Virus record (IMG/VR): IMGVR_UViG_3300025151_008489
Span: 1-24,038 of that record
Direction: 5' to 3' (one strand)
DNA length: 24,038 nt
DNA from: a virus
Each line of letters begins with the position of its first letter. Position 1 is the first letter of the stretch. Shown in pieces: positions 16,881 to 24,038 of the stretch. Below the pieces are notes generated by a model. That model searched no databases. It saw nothing but the letters and a program-made list of their open reading frames with translations, and had not been told where the DNA came from. The position numbers and the translations under genes are program-made.

Positions 16881-18178
16881 TGAAACCAAGATTAGTTATA
16901 AGCTGCCCATCAACAAGCAGAAGTGGTTATGGAGACCATAGTAGAGATTTAATTCGAAGTTTAATTGATATGAATAAATTTGATATTCATGTTTTTGACC
17001 AAATTTGGGGTAGTTGCCCTAAAGACGCATTAGGCGAAGATGATAAAGATATAAGCTCTTTGATTATAAAAAATCCTCAACAATTTTTGGCTGAAAAACA
17101 GCCAGATATATGGATTCAAGTTACAGTACCAAATGAATTCCAACCTGTAGGAAAATACAATATAGGAATTACGGCAGGAATAGAAACAACTCTTTGCGAT
17201 GCAACTTGGATTCAAGGCTGCAATAGAATGGATAAAGTTATAGTACCTTCAGAGCATGCAAAATATGTATTTCAAACTGCGACATATAAAGCAATTAACC
17301 CGCAAACAGGACAGGAAGATTCAAATGCACCTGAATTAAAATTAGAAGTACCTGTAGAGGTTTTATTTGAAGGTTTAGATATGGACTTTTTCAAAAAGAC
17401 TAAAGAAATACCTAGTACAATAAAATCAACTTTAGATTCTATAAAAGAAGATTTTTGCTTTTTATTCTGTGGCCACTGGCTAAATGGTGTTATGGGACAG
17501 GATAGAAAAGATGTAGGTATGACAATTAGAGTTTTCTTAGAAACATTCAAAGGGAAATCAAAAAGAAACATGCCAGCTTTAATACTTAAAACTTCTTCTG
17601 CAGGTTTTTCAATTGGAGAAAGAGAAGAAATAATTAAGAAAATAAAAGCCGTAAGAAGTTATGTAGAGCATCAAGGTGATTTACCTAGTATATATTTCTT
17701 GCATGGTGACTTATCAAAAGAAGAGCTTAATGGATTATATAACCATCCTAAAGTAAAAGCTATGGTATCGTTTACAAAAGGTGAAGGATTTGGTAGACCT
17801 TTATTAGAATATAGCGTTACAGGTAAACCTACAATAGCTTCAAATTGGTCTGGTCATATAGACTTTTTATCTGCTTATGGTATAATGCTTCCAGGTAAAT
17901 TAAACAAGGTTCATGAATCAGTTGTTTGGGATAAAGTTATATTAAAAGATTCTGAGTGGTTTACTGTAGACTACGGATATGCTTCAGGTATATTAAAAGA
18001 TGTACATAAGCAGTATAAAAAATATCATGAAAAATCGAGAAAACAAACGCAATATGTAAAAGATAATTTTACACTGAAAGAAATGACAAAGAAGTTTGAA
18101 GAAATAATGGATAATTCTGTTTTACCTTCATTTGACGTTAAACTTCCAGCAATTGAGGAGATGCAAACTTATGAATAA
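16880..18178 (+). CDS. Glycosyltransferase, GT-B fold (GT4-like), second of cluster
   Basis: Related in layout to the previous enzyme but clearly different in sequence. The opening RLVISCPSTSRSGYGDHSRD (4-23) gives a GT-B strand plus glycine loop with a His. The donor-site motif is E302-GFGRPLL-E310 in FTKGEGFGRPLLEYSVTGKP, followed by the SGHIDF segment. FLFCGHWLNGV, around residue 195, is the start of the C-terminal Rossmann domain. At 432 residues the length is normal. It starts at the TAATG junction with the first glycosyltransferase, and its last codons overlap the next gene by 8 bases. Two successive GT4-like enzymes suggest that they add consecutive sugars. Substrates are unknown. Confidence 0.87.
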   Translation: MKPRLVISCPSTSRSGYGDHSRDLIRSLIDMNKFDIHVFDQIWGSCPKDALGEDDKDISSLIIKNPQQFLAEKQPDIWIQVTVPNEFQPVGKYNIGITAGIETTLCDATWIQGCNRMDKVIVPSEHAKYVFQTATYKAINPQTGQEDSNAPELKLEVPVEVLFEGLDMDFFKKTKEIPSTIKSTLDSIKEDFCFLFCGHWLNGVMGQDRKDVGMTIRVFLETFKGKSKRNMPALILKTSSAGFSIGEREEIIKKIKAVRSYVEHQGDLPSIYFLHGDLSKEELNGLYNHPKVKAMVSFTKGEGFGRPLLEYSVTGKPTIASNWSGHIDFLSAYGIMLPGKLNKVHESVVWDKVILKDSEWFTVDYGYASGILKDVHKQYKKYHEKSRKQTQYVKDNFTLKEMTKKFEEIMDNSVLPSFDVKLPAIEEMQTYE

Positions 18179-18629
18179 CGATATGAATTGGATTGAAAGC
18201 CCACAGACAAAGAAAATGATGGTAATGCAGGAGTTCGATGAAAAGAATGGTGTATCAAAAATAGATTTAAGTACAGGATTTTATACTAATGAATATCCAC
18301 TTAACTATAAGAAGCATCCAGATTTTGATATAGAAAAATACGAAGAAGGAATGCCAGGAGTAGTAAAAGGTAATAGATACGATGATGGTGAATCTTATTG
18401 GTACCCTTCAACATTAAGAACTGCAAAAGAAATGATATTTCCTCACGGATTTGGTGAAGATATGGTATGGTGTTATGCAAAAGTTAAGCCTTTGACTGAA
18501 GAAGAAAAGAAAAGCTATTCTGCTGATGTAGACTTTGAATCATATTTAGATATGTCAAATGCAGAAAATTTTGATAACTATTTGGATGCAGCAAAAAAAT
18601 GTAATGGGTTTAGTTTAGGTAATTTATAA
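18171..18629 (+). CDS. Hypothetical protein within the glycosyltransferase cluster (152 aa)
   Basis: No recognised domain. Start chosen at 18171 because GAGGAG (18156-18161) lies nine bases upstream and this gives an 8-base overlap with the previous gene. An earlier in-frame ATG (18132) has no such site and lies deep in the previous gene. The protein is acidic and rich in aromatics, with segments such as DDGESYWYPSTLR, MIFPHGFGEDMVWCYAKV and ESYLDMSNAENFDNYL that look like a compact, conserved globular fold. No signal, membrane segment or metal site is evident. One-base overlap with the next gene. Its presence in the cluster is the only functional hint. Confidence 0.75.
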   Translation: MNNDMNWIESPQTKKMMVMQEFDEKNGVSKIDLSTGFYTNEYPLNYKKHPDFDIEKYEEGMPGVVKGNRYDDGESYWYPSTLRTAKEMIFPHGFGEDMVWCYAKVKPLTEEEKKSYSADVDFESYLDMSNAENFDNYLDAAKKCNGFSLGNL

Positions 18630-19096
18630 TGAATTTTTTTAATCAACATCTCACATTCAAACAGTCTGCTGTAATTATACCAAAACATCAGTTACAAAAA
18701 GGTATGGTTGTTCAGAATAGATATAAAAATCAGAAAGGAGAGACAAAAGATTATATGTTCCTTATATTGAACCCTGATTATTATCAGAAGGTTCATGTAT
18801 TAAACTTAAATGAATTTAGTAATATGAGATTTAATGACCTTGCAAGAGAAACAGGTATAAGGTTGCTACCTAGATTCAGAAAAAGAGGCTTAATTATACC
18901 TAGACTTACAATGGTAGAATCTTCACAAAGATTTTATTACGGAAGGCTTGCAGTAAATATGGAAAGATTATATAATAATAGTTACAGAACTCTTTTCCTA
19001 AAAAATATGCAACTTGTACAACTTATAGATTATAAGTTTGACCAAGACATAGAAGATACACTAGATAGAAATCCAGGAAAAATAACAACAAATTAA
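18629..19096 (+). CDS. Hypothetical protein, small beta-rich (155 aa)
   Basis: Unknown function. Residues 19-60 (KHQLQKGMVVQNRYKNQ, then DYMFLILNPDYYQKVHVLNL) look like a small beta barrel of the kind that binds proteins or nucleic acids, and the rest is mixed, with basic stretches (RLLPRFRKRG). There is no signal peptide, membrane segment or Cys motif. It is translated from the TAATG junction with the previous gene and followed, after 10 bases, by the large glycosyltransferase. Like its neighbour, it may be a structural or accessory protein rather than an enzyme; nothing decides this. Confidence 0.7.
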   Translation: MNFFNQHLTFKQSAVIIPKHQLQKGMVVQNRYKNQKGETKDYMFLILNPDYYQKVHVLNLNEFSNMRFNDLARETGIRLLPRFRKRGLIIPRLTMVESSQRFYYGRLAVNMERLYNNSYRTLFLKNMQLVQLIDYKFDQDIEDTLDRNPGKITTN

Positions 19097-19106
19097 GGGA
19101 ACGTAA

Positions 19107-21947
19107 ATGAAGGTAATTTTTATAGCTGATTTTTTTGTAAATCAAGTTTTTGGTGGGGGTGAGCTTGTTAATGAGGAGATAATAGACGGGTTAAAAGCAA
19201 AAGGTGTAAACGTAGAAAAAATAAATTGCGAAAATTTTGATGCAAGCAAATCAGATAAAGATGCAGAATATTTAATAGGCAACTTTATATCTCTTTCACC
19301 TTTCAACAAAGATTATATAAAAAACAACCTAAATTATTCAATTGTAGAACATGACCATAAATATGTAACAGATAGAGATGTTTCAGGATATGAAAATTAT
19401 ATTGCACCTTCATATAAAATAATAAATTCAGAATTCTATAAAAAAGCTAAAAGAGTTTATTGTCAATCATATTTACATAGTAACGTTGTAGCAATGAATT
19501 TAGGATTGGACAATGTTGTAAATCTTTCAACAAGTATATGGTCTGACGAGCACCTTGACTTAATAGAATCTTATTGCGGTACACCAAAAAATGATAAAAC
19601 TATGATTTTAGGTTCTAGTAATAAGATAAAAAATACGCAGGGATGTATTGACTACTGTAGTAATAACAACATCGACTATGACGTTGTAGGACCTCTTCCT
19701 TATAATGAGCTAATGAAAGAGATGTCAAAATATAAAAGCGTTTTGGTTTTACCAGGAGTACTTGAAACTTTTAATAGATTTTTGGTTGAGGCGAGAATGC
19801 TAGGCTGTGCTATAAAAACAAACAATAAAAATGGTTGTACTTCAGAAAGTTGGTTCCCTAAATTAAAAGGAAAAGAGCTTATAGATTTTATTAGAAAATC
19901 AAAAGAAGATTTTATAGAATCATTTATATCAGAAGAACAAAAATTTCATAAGATAAACTATGGTAATGAAAATCATTTTAAGATTATTATACCTCTTTAT
20001 AATGTAGAAAAGTGGATTGATAGATGTTTAGGCTCTGTTATGTCACAGAATTATAAAAATTTCGAATGTATAGTATTAGATGATATATCTACTGACAAGA
20101 GTGTAGAAGTAATTAAAAAAACTATCAAACAAGATTCTAGATTTACGCTTATTGAGAATAAAGAAAAAGCTCTTGCTCTTAAAAATATATACGATGGTAT
20201 AAAATATTCAAAGCCAGATGAAGAAGATATAATTGTAACGCTTGATGGTGATGATTGGTTTGAAAATGACAATGTACTTACAAGATTAAATTCTATATAT
20301 AATAACGATGATTGTTGGATAACATACGGAAGCTATATAGAATATCCTTCAAATACAAAAGGTAAATTTGCAAGACAAGCACCTCAAAATATAATAAACG
20401 AAGGTTCATATAGAAAAAATGAATGGTATTTTTCTCATCTAAGAACATTCAAATATCACTTATGGAACAGGATTAAAAAAGAAGATTTATTAGATTCTGA
20501 AGGTAATTTTTATCCTATGGCTTGGGACCTTTCATTTATGTTTCCAATGTTAGAAATGTCAGGTAACAAAAGTAGATATATCGACGATATAATGTATGTA
20601 TATAATCTTACAAATCCTATAAACGACCACAAAGTCAATCATAATTTACAGCAAAGATTAGAAAGTGAAATAAGAAATAAAAAACCTTATAAAAATCTAC
20701 AAAAAAATAAATTGAATCTGTTTAATTGGAGCCGATTTGATTTGCCTATAAAAAGTATATTTCTTAATATGCTAGGTAAAAATACAACATTTGGTAAAGA
20801 TATATACAAAGAGCACTTGAGGTTATGGAATGGATTTAAGGAATATAATAATCCAAATAAAAATACATACGATGCATTTGAATTAGATTTTATTAAAATA
20901 TATAATGATATGAAATCAAATAACTTTGATTGGAATAAATCGCCAGTTGTTGTTGACAATGAAAATTATCTTCTTAATGGCTCTCATAGAACTGCAGCTG
21001 CATCAAAGCTAGATATAGAGGTGCAAACAGTAGAAGGTGTTAATATAAATGACGGTCAAAAAGTATGTGATTATAATATGTTTCAAGAGCTAGGACTTAA
21101 TCAGGATTATATGGATGCTGCAGCACTTGAAATGGTAAGAAACAATAAGGATTTACTTGTCGTGAATATATTCCCTGCAGCAGTAGGTAATAGAAGAGAG
21201 TTAGAGAGCATATTAAATCAGACGTGTAATATTGCATACAAAAAACATATCAATTTTAACACAAAAGGGGCTCTGAATTATATGTTTCAATTATATAAAG
21301 GAGAACCTTGGGCTGGAAATAGAAATAATAATTTTGCAGGTTTTAGAGAGAAGATGGGATATTGCTTTCCAAGCGATGGCGATATGACAATGTATTTAAT
21401 AGAACTAAAAGACAAATCATTAGCAGTAAATATAAAAGAAAGAATAAGAAAAATATATGGAATAGGAAATCATTCAGTTCATATTAACGATACTTACGAA
21501 GAAACATTAAGACTTTCTCGATGTTTATTAAATAAAAATAGTATTCACTTTCTAAATAATTCTCAGTTTAGAGACTATCCTAAATTTTATAATTCATTAA
21601 AATATTATGAAGACTACATTGATAAAAATGGATTGAATCACGAAGATTATTGTATCACAGCTAGTGGAGTTTTATCTTTATATGGATTGAGAGAAGCTGC
21701 TGATGTAGATTATATTCACGATTGCGCTCATGAGATTATAGACCCCACAGACAATATACATTCTCATAATAAATACGGAGTAGGTATATATAAAAAATCT
21801 TATCATGATATTATACACAATCCAGAAAATCATTTTTATTACGGAAATATAAAGGTTGCATCACTAGATATTATCAAGCAGCTAAAAGAATATAGAGGTG
21901 AAGAAAAAGACAGAGTAGACGTTTCACTAATGGAGACTGTAATATGA
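19107..21947 (+). CDS. Multidomain glycosyltransferase (GT-B-like + GT2 + ParB-like + nucleotidyltransferase-like), 946 aa
   Basis: An unusual fusion. Residues 1-285 resemble a shortened GT-B enzyme: VIFIADFFVNQVFGGGELVN opens it, and LPGVLETFNRFLVEAR near 215-230 takes the place of the usual EX7E helix. Residues 291-500 are a GT2-type GT-A domain: FKIIIPLYNVEKWIDRCLGS, then LDDISTD and the metal-binding LDGDDW (379-384). Residues 611-635 (KSPVVVDNENYLLNGSHR and the following AAAS) look like a ParB/sulfiredoxin-type GSHR motif. Residues 775-870 end in ASGVLSLYGLREAADVDYIH, a pattern resembling nucleotidyltransferase-fold proteins (S...LYGxR...DxD). The two glycosyltransferase parts are fairly clear; the last two are weaker. 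The start has AGGGAA at 19096-19101 and the end shares ATGA with the next gene. Probably a processive or multistep glycan enzyme; substrates unknown. Confidence 0.8.
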   Translation: MKVIFIADFFVNQVFGGGELVNEEIIDGLKAKGVNVEKINCENFDASKSDKDAEYLIGNFISLSPFNKDYIKNNLNYSIVEHDHKYVTDRDVSGYENYIAPSYKIINSEFYKKAKRVYCQSYLHSNVVAMNLGLDNVVNLSTSIWSDEHLDLIESYCGTPKNDKTMILGSSNKIKNTQGCIDYCSNNNIDYDVVGPLPYNELMKEMSKYKSVLVLPGVLETFNRFLVEARMLGCAIKTNNKNGCTSESWFPKLKGKELIDFIRKSKEDFIESFISEEQKFHKINYGNENHFKIIIPLYNVEKWIDRCLGSVMSQNYKNFECIVLDDISTDKSVEVIKKTIKQDSRFTLIENKEKALALKNIYDGIKYSKPDEEDIIVTLDGDDWFENDNVLTRLNSIYNNDDCWITYGSYIEYPSNTKGKFARQAPQNIINEGSYRKNEWYFSHLRTFKYHLWNRIKKEDLLDSEGNFYPMAWDLSFMFPMLEMSGNKSRYIDDIMYVYNLTNPINDHKVNHNLQQRLESEIRNKKPYKNLQKNKLNLFNWSRFDLPIKSIFLNMLGKNTTFGKDIYKEHLRLWNGFKEYNNPNKNTYDAFELDFIKIYNDMKSNNFDWNKSPVVVDNENYLLNGSHRTAAASKLDIEVQTVEGVNINDGQKVCDYNMFQELGLNQDYMDAAALEMVRNNKDLLVVNIFPAAVGNRRELESILNQTCNIAYKKHINFNTKGALNYMFQLYKGEPWAGNRNNNFAGFREKMGYCFPSDGDMTMYLIELKDKSLAVNIKERIRKIYGIGNHSVHINDTYEETLRLSRCLLNKNSIHFLNNSQFRDYPKFYNSLKYYEDYIDKNGLNHEDYCITASGVLSLYGLREAADVDYIHDCAHEIIDPTDNIHSHNKYGVGIYKKSYHDIIHNPENHFYYGNIKVASLDIIKQLKEYRGEEKDRVDVSLMETVI

Positions 21948-22762
21948 AAAAATTAAATGTACCTTTTTATGTTTCTACAAACAATAAGCATATGAGATGT
22001 CTTCAGGTTTTTGTAGAATTATTTAATAAATTTACAGATAATAGCGAGCTTATTATATTAGGATATGACAAGCCAGACTTTGAGCTTACAGAGAATTGTA
22101 AATTTGAGTCGATGGGGACACAAGGACCTGTTGAAGAATGGTCAACTGATTTAAGAAAATATTTTATAAAAAATGCTCCCGAATATTTTATATATGGCAC
22201 AGAAGACACATTCTTTTATAAGGAAATGAACCACGATTATATAAACTATTTGATAAAGGTTGTAAAACTAAACCATCAAATTGGCAAGGTTCAGCTATGT
22301 GATGTAGCAGAAGAGAATGGATTTGCAATAGAAGAAAATCGCCATTACAAATCTAGAATATTAACAACTGTAAATGTCCCAGAATTAAATATCGACTTCG
22401 ATATGCACGTACTAATGAAATCTAATTATTCAATAAACTGTCAACTTTCGCTATGGAATAAAGAATTTTTATTAAAATATTTGGAAGATGGTTATTCACC
22501 TTGGGATTTTGAAATAAAAGGCTCAATTGCAGCCTATGATGAGACCGAATGGTATTCAATAATACTTGATAGGCAGTTTGGTATATTTAAGAAAGAAGGT
22601 TTTTGTGGAAGCTTAGATGTCAAAGAGCAATGGACATATAAAGAACATTGGTTTGATAGCTTAGAAAACGAATGGCTTAAGACACATATAAAAGAATGGG
22701 GAAATCCTGTGATGGCAGGACCAAATGGGCAATTTGGAACATCGAAAATTAGCGAAAGGTAA
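21944..22762 (+). CDS. Putative glycosyltransferase-like protein (272 aa)
   Basis: Likely a cytosolic sugar-transferring enzyme, assigned from pattern and context. The N-terminus NVPFYVSTNNKHMRCLQVFV and the ELIILGYDKPDF strand suggest a GT-A-like fold. TEDTFFYKEM around 86-95 could be the metal-binding acidic turn (E87-D88). SLWNKEFLLKYLEDGYSPWD with a following F-E (169-190) matches a motif seen in uncharacterised glycosyltransferase-like proteins, where a Trp-containing loop lies by the donor. No membrane segments. ATGA overlap with the large multidomain gene, then one base to the nucleotidyltransferase gene. Specificity cannot be predicted, and the GT-A assignment is tentative. Confidence 0.65.
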   Translation: MKKLNVPFYVSTNNKHMRCLQVFVELFNKFTDNSELIILGYDKPDFELTENCKFESMGTQGPVEEWSTDLRKYFIKNAPEYFIYGTEDTFFYKEMNHDYINYLIKVVKLNHQIGKVQLCDVAEENGFAIEENRHYKSRILTTVNVPELNIDFDMHVLMKSNYSINCQLSLWNKEFLLKYLEDGYSPWDFEIKGSIAAYDETEWYSIILDRQFGIFKKEGFCGSLDVKEQWTYKEHWFDSLENEWLKTHIKEWGNPVMAGPNGQFGTSKISER

Positions 22763-22763
22763 T

Positions 22764-23426
22764 ATGAAAAATATAGTTATATTAGCAGCAGGTCCACCAA
22801 AACCAAATAGAAACAGACATTTAGAATTATATAAAGGTCGAAAAATTATTGATATAGTAATTGAAAGATGTACAATTGAAAACACAAAGTTATATGCTGT
22901 TGTTGATGAGAGAAATATCGAACTAATAAACCATATAAATGACAGAGTAAAATTACTTTATCCTAAAGATGGTAAAATATATAGTACATTTGAATCTGCT
23001 CTTTCTGTAGAAGGAGACACAATTATGGTTGTCGGAGACCTTGTAGGGTTAAAAGAAGGTGATATAAATAGATTTGTAGAATCTAAATACAAATCAGCAA
23101 CTTGTATATATAAGCAGGCATGGGGTTTGCATATAAGGTCTAAATATCCTAATCTAATAAGACGAGGTGATTGCGGTGATTGTATATCAATGATAGGTCA
23201 AGAACATAAAAAAGAATTTTTAGGTGAAAATAATCAAATTATGTATAAATGGCTATTTCGCCAATTTTATCCAGAAAAAGAAATAAACCACGAAATTTAC
23301 AATGATGTAGGAACATTTATGTCATACGCATTTTTTGAAAAAATATGGTCGAATCCATTATGTAGTGAATTCGGTGACAAAGGCTCTGTATATTTTGAAC
23401 ACAAAGTATATGCAGATAACGACTAA
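22764..23426 (+). CDS. NTP transferase-like protein (nucleotidyltransferase), sugar or phosphonate cytidylyltransferase type
   Basis: Member of the MobA/sugar nucleotidyltransferase fold, which activates a sugar-1-phosphate or similar alcohol with CTP or another NTP. The N-terminal KNIVILAAGPPKPNRNRHLE carries the LAAG loop that binds the nucleotide. VVGDLVGL near 90 gives the acidic metal-binding turn. It is 220 residues, normal for a single-domain enzyme. The start at 22764 has AAAGG just before it and is one base after the previous stop; the in-frame ATG 39 bases earlier lies inside the previous gene. The next gene encodes a PEP-mutase-like enzyme, and in Treponema denticola a cytidylyltransferase is fused to PEP mutase. 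A CMP-phosphonate or CDP-sugar product is therefore possible; the substrate is inferred. Confidence 0.75.
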   Translation: MKNIVILAAGPPKPNRNRHLELYKGRKIIDIVIERCTIENTKLYAVVDERNIELINHINDRVKLLYPKDGKIYSTFESALSVEGDTIMVVGDLVGLKEGDINRFVESKYKSATCIYKQAWGLHIRSKYPNLIRRGDCGDCISMIGQEHKKEFLGENNQIMYKWLFRQFYPEKEINHEIYNDVGTFMSYAFFEKIWSNPLCSEFGDKGSVYFEHKVYADND

Positions 23427-23436
23427 AATATTTTTA

Positions 23437-23461
23437 TATGTCGTAAAAATTTATTATATTA
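23437..23461 (+). promoter_or_regulatory. Copy E of the repeated 25-bp intergenic element, putative phage promoter
   Basis: TATGTCGTAAAAATT, TAT and TATATTA align to the other copies. It lies in the 57-base gap after the nucleotidyltransferase gene, preceded by a T-run. The next ATG is 22 bases downstream, with AGAGGA at 23471-23476. The PEP-mutase-like gene therefore seems to start its own transcript. Confidence 0.65.
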
Positions 23462-23483
23462 AATAAAAACAGAGGAATTAAAG

Positions 23484-24038
23484 ATGAAGACGATTAAAGA
23501 GTTATTAAACGACAGTACTAAAACTAATATAGTTATTGGTGCAAACAATGCTATGATAGCTGAAATAGCTTTACGAGCTGGTTATGATGGTGTTTGGGTA
23601 TCTAGTTTCGAATCACATGCTTGGAATCTATTACCAGATGCAAACATTCTAAACACTGCAGATTATTTTGACACAATCAGTAAAATTAGTGACAGAATAA
23701 GTATACCTATTTTAGTTGATGCAGATGAAGGCGGACCAAGTTCTATCAATACAATTAGAATGGTTAGAGAATATGAAAAGGCAGGGGCTTCTGCAATGTG
23801 TTTTGAAGATAATCCTTCTCCAAAGAGATGTTCTTTTTATGGAATGAAGCAGAGTTTAGAGACACCAGAGATTATGTGCGGTAAAATTAAAGCTGCAGTA
23901 GAAAAAAGATTGGATAAAGATTTTGCTATAATTACTAGAACAGAAGCCTTAATTCAAGGACATGGACATGATGTTGCAATGGAAAGAGCTAGAATGTATA
24001 ACGATGCTGGCTGTGATGCTTTTTTGATTCATAGTAAA
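23484..24038 (+). CDS. PEP mutase/isocitrate-lyase superfamily enzyme, 3'-truncated
   Basis: A TIM-barrel enzyme of the family that interconverts PEP and phosphonopyruvate or cleaves C-C bonds. 185 codons are open to the right edge. Compared with mussel PEP mutase the following are kept: the Mg-linked Asp (D52, in LPDAN), D79-A-D81, E108-D109, K114, S117, R152 in TRTEAL and H183 in LIHSK. The signature EDKX5NS reads EDN-X5-CS, however: the Asn is C116, and a Cys at this point is the catalytic residue in isocitrate and 2-methylisocitrate lyases (KRCGH type). The IHSK segment favours a phosphono substrate, and the Cys favours a lyase, so the reaction is uncertain. AGAGGA lies seven bases before the ATG. 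It follows an NTP transferase and glycosyltransferases, which suggests a phosphonate-bearing glycan. Confidence 0.85.
   Translation, partial: MKTIKELLNDSTKTNIVIGANNAMIAEIALRAGYDGVWVSSFESHAWNLLPDANILNTADYFDTISKISDRISIPILVDADEGGPSSINTIRMVREYEKAGASAMCFEDNPSPKRCSFYGMKQSLETPEIMCGKIKAAVEKRLDKDFAIITRTEALIQGHGHDVAMERARMYNDAGCDAFLIHSK

Noticed and set aside
18132-18170. Earlier ATG (18132) for the hypothetical gene ending at 18629
   Set aside because: No ribosome site, and it would lengthen the overlap to 47 bases; GAGGAG before 18171 fits better.
15477-18178. The two GT4-like enzymes as DNA glucosyltransferases like T4 AGT/BGT
   Set aside because: They have ordinary bacterial-type GT4 motifs and no visible DNA-binding extension, and they sit with a sugar-nucleotide gene; DNA as acceptor remains possible but is unsupported.
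22725-22763. Earlier ATG (22725) as start of the NTP transferase
   Set aside because: It lies inside the preceding gene and adds 13 unrelated residues before the LAAG strand; the ATG at 22764 has AAAGG upstream and a one-base spacing.
23425-23434. AAAATATTTT as a terminator after the NTP transferase gene
   Set aside because: A pure A/T palindrome with no loop or GC stem, and it directly adjoins the repeated promoter-like element, where T-runs are a common feature.

Overview
The window looks like part of the genome of a large double-stranded DNA tailed phage. It is very AT-rich. Every supported gene is on the + strand, neighbouring genes overlap or nearly touch, and no gap exceeds about 65 bases. 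The mix of a cobalamin-dependent ribonucleotide reductase, a C-family replicative DNA polymerase, two different dUTPase families, thymidylate-synthase relatives, a GroES/GroEL pair and a long glycosyltransferase run is typical of large environmental phages. The sequence does not identify the host. No structural, packaging, tRNA or CRISPR features are visible.

Layout: (1) 1-1900, the 3' part of a class II ribonucleotide reductase and a small Cys/His protein, with a possible overlapping micro-ORF between them. (2) 1956-6533, a tightly overlapping nucleotide-metabolism operon: FAD-type protein, all-alpha dUTPase/dCTPase-HAD fusion, trimeric dUTPase, unknown protein, P-loop nucleotide kinase, RmlD-like short-chain reductase and a small ThyA-superfamily protein. 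(3) 6595-9948, a DnaE-like DNA polymerase. (4) 10006-13894, a divergent ThyX-like protein, a Cys-rich unknown protein, GroES, GroEL, a zinc-ribbon protein and a DUF3310 protein. (5) 13941-15259, a Cas4/RecB-like Fe-S nuclease and a SLOG-fold protein. (6) 15305-23426, a ribbon-helix-helix protein followed by a glycosyltransferase cluster containing a 946-residue multidomain protein, ending in a sugar-type nucleotidyltransferase. (7) 23484-end, a partial phosphoenolpyruvate-mutase-like enzyme.

Five of the gaps carry the same 25-bp element (TATGTCGGAAAAATT, three or four variable bases, then TATATTA), each just upstream of a gene. I read it as a phage-specific promoter that divides the window into transcription units. 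A 26-bp near-perfect AT palindrome precedes the ribbon-helix-helix gene and may be its operator.

Two groups of genes deserve attention as possible systems. In the first operon, the all-alpha dUTPase/dCTPase, the GKDS-type kinase and the small ThyA-like protein, which has Asp where thymidylate synthase has its substrate-selecting Asn, parallel the three T4 enzymes that make hydroxymethyl-dCTP. This suggests a modified-cytosine pathway. At the right end, glycosyltransferases, an NTP transferase and a PEP-mutase-like enzyme sit together. This suggests that the phage builds a glycan, possibly carrying a phosphonate. Both are inferences from motifs and gene order.
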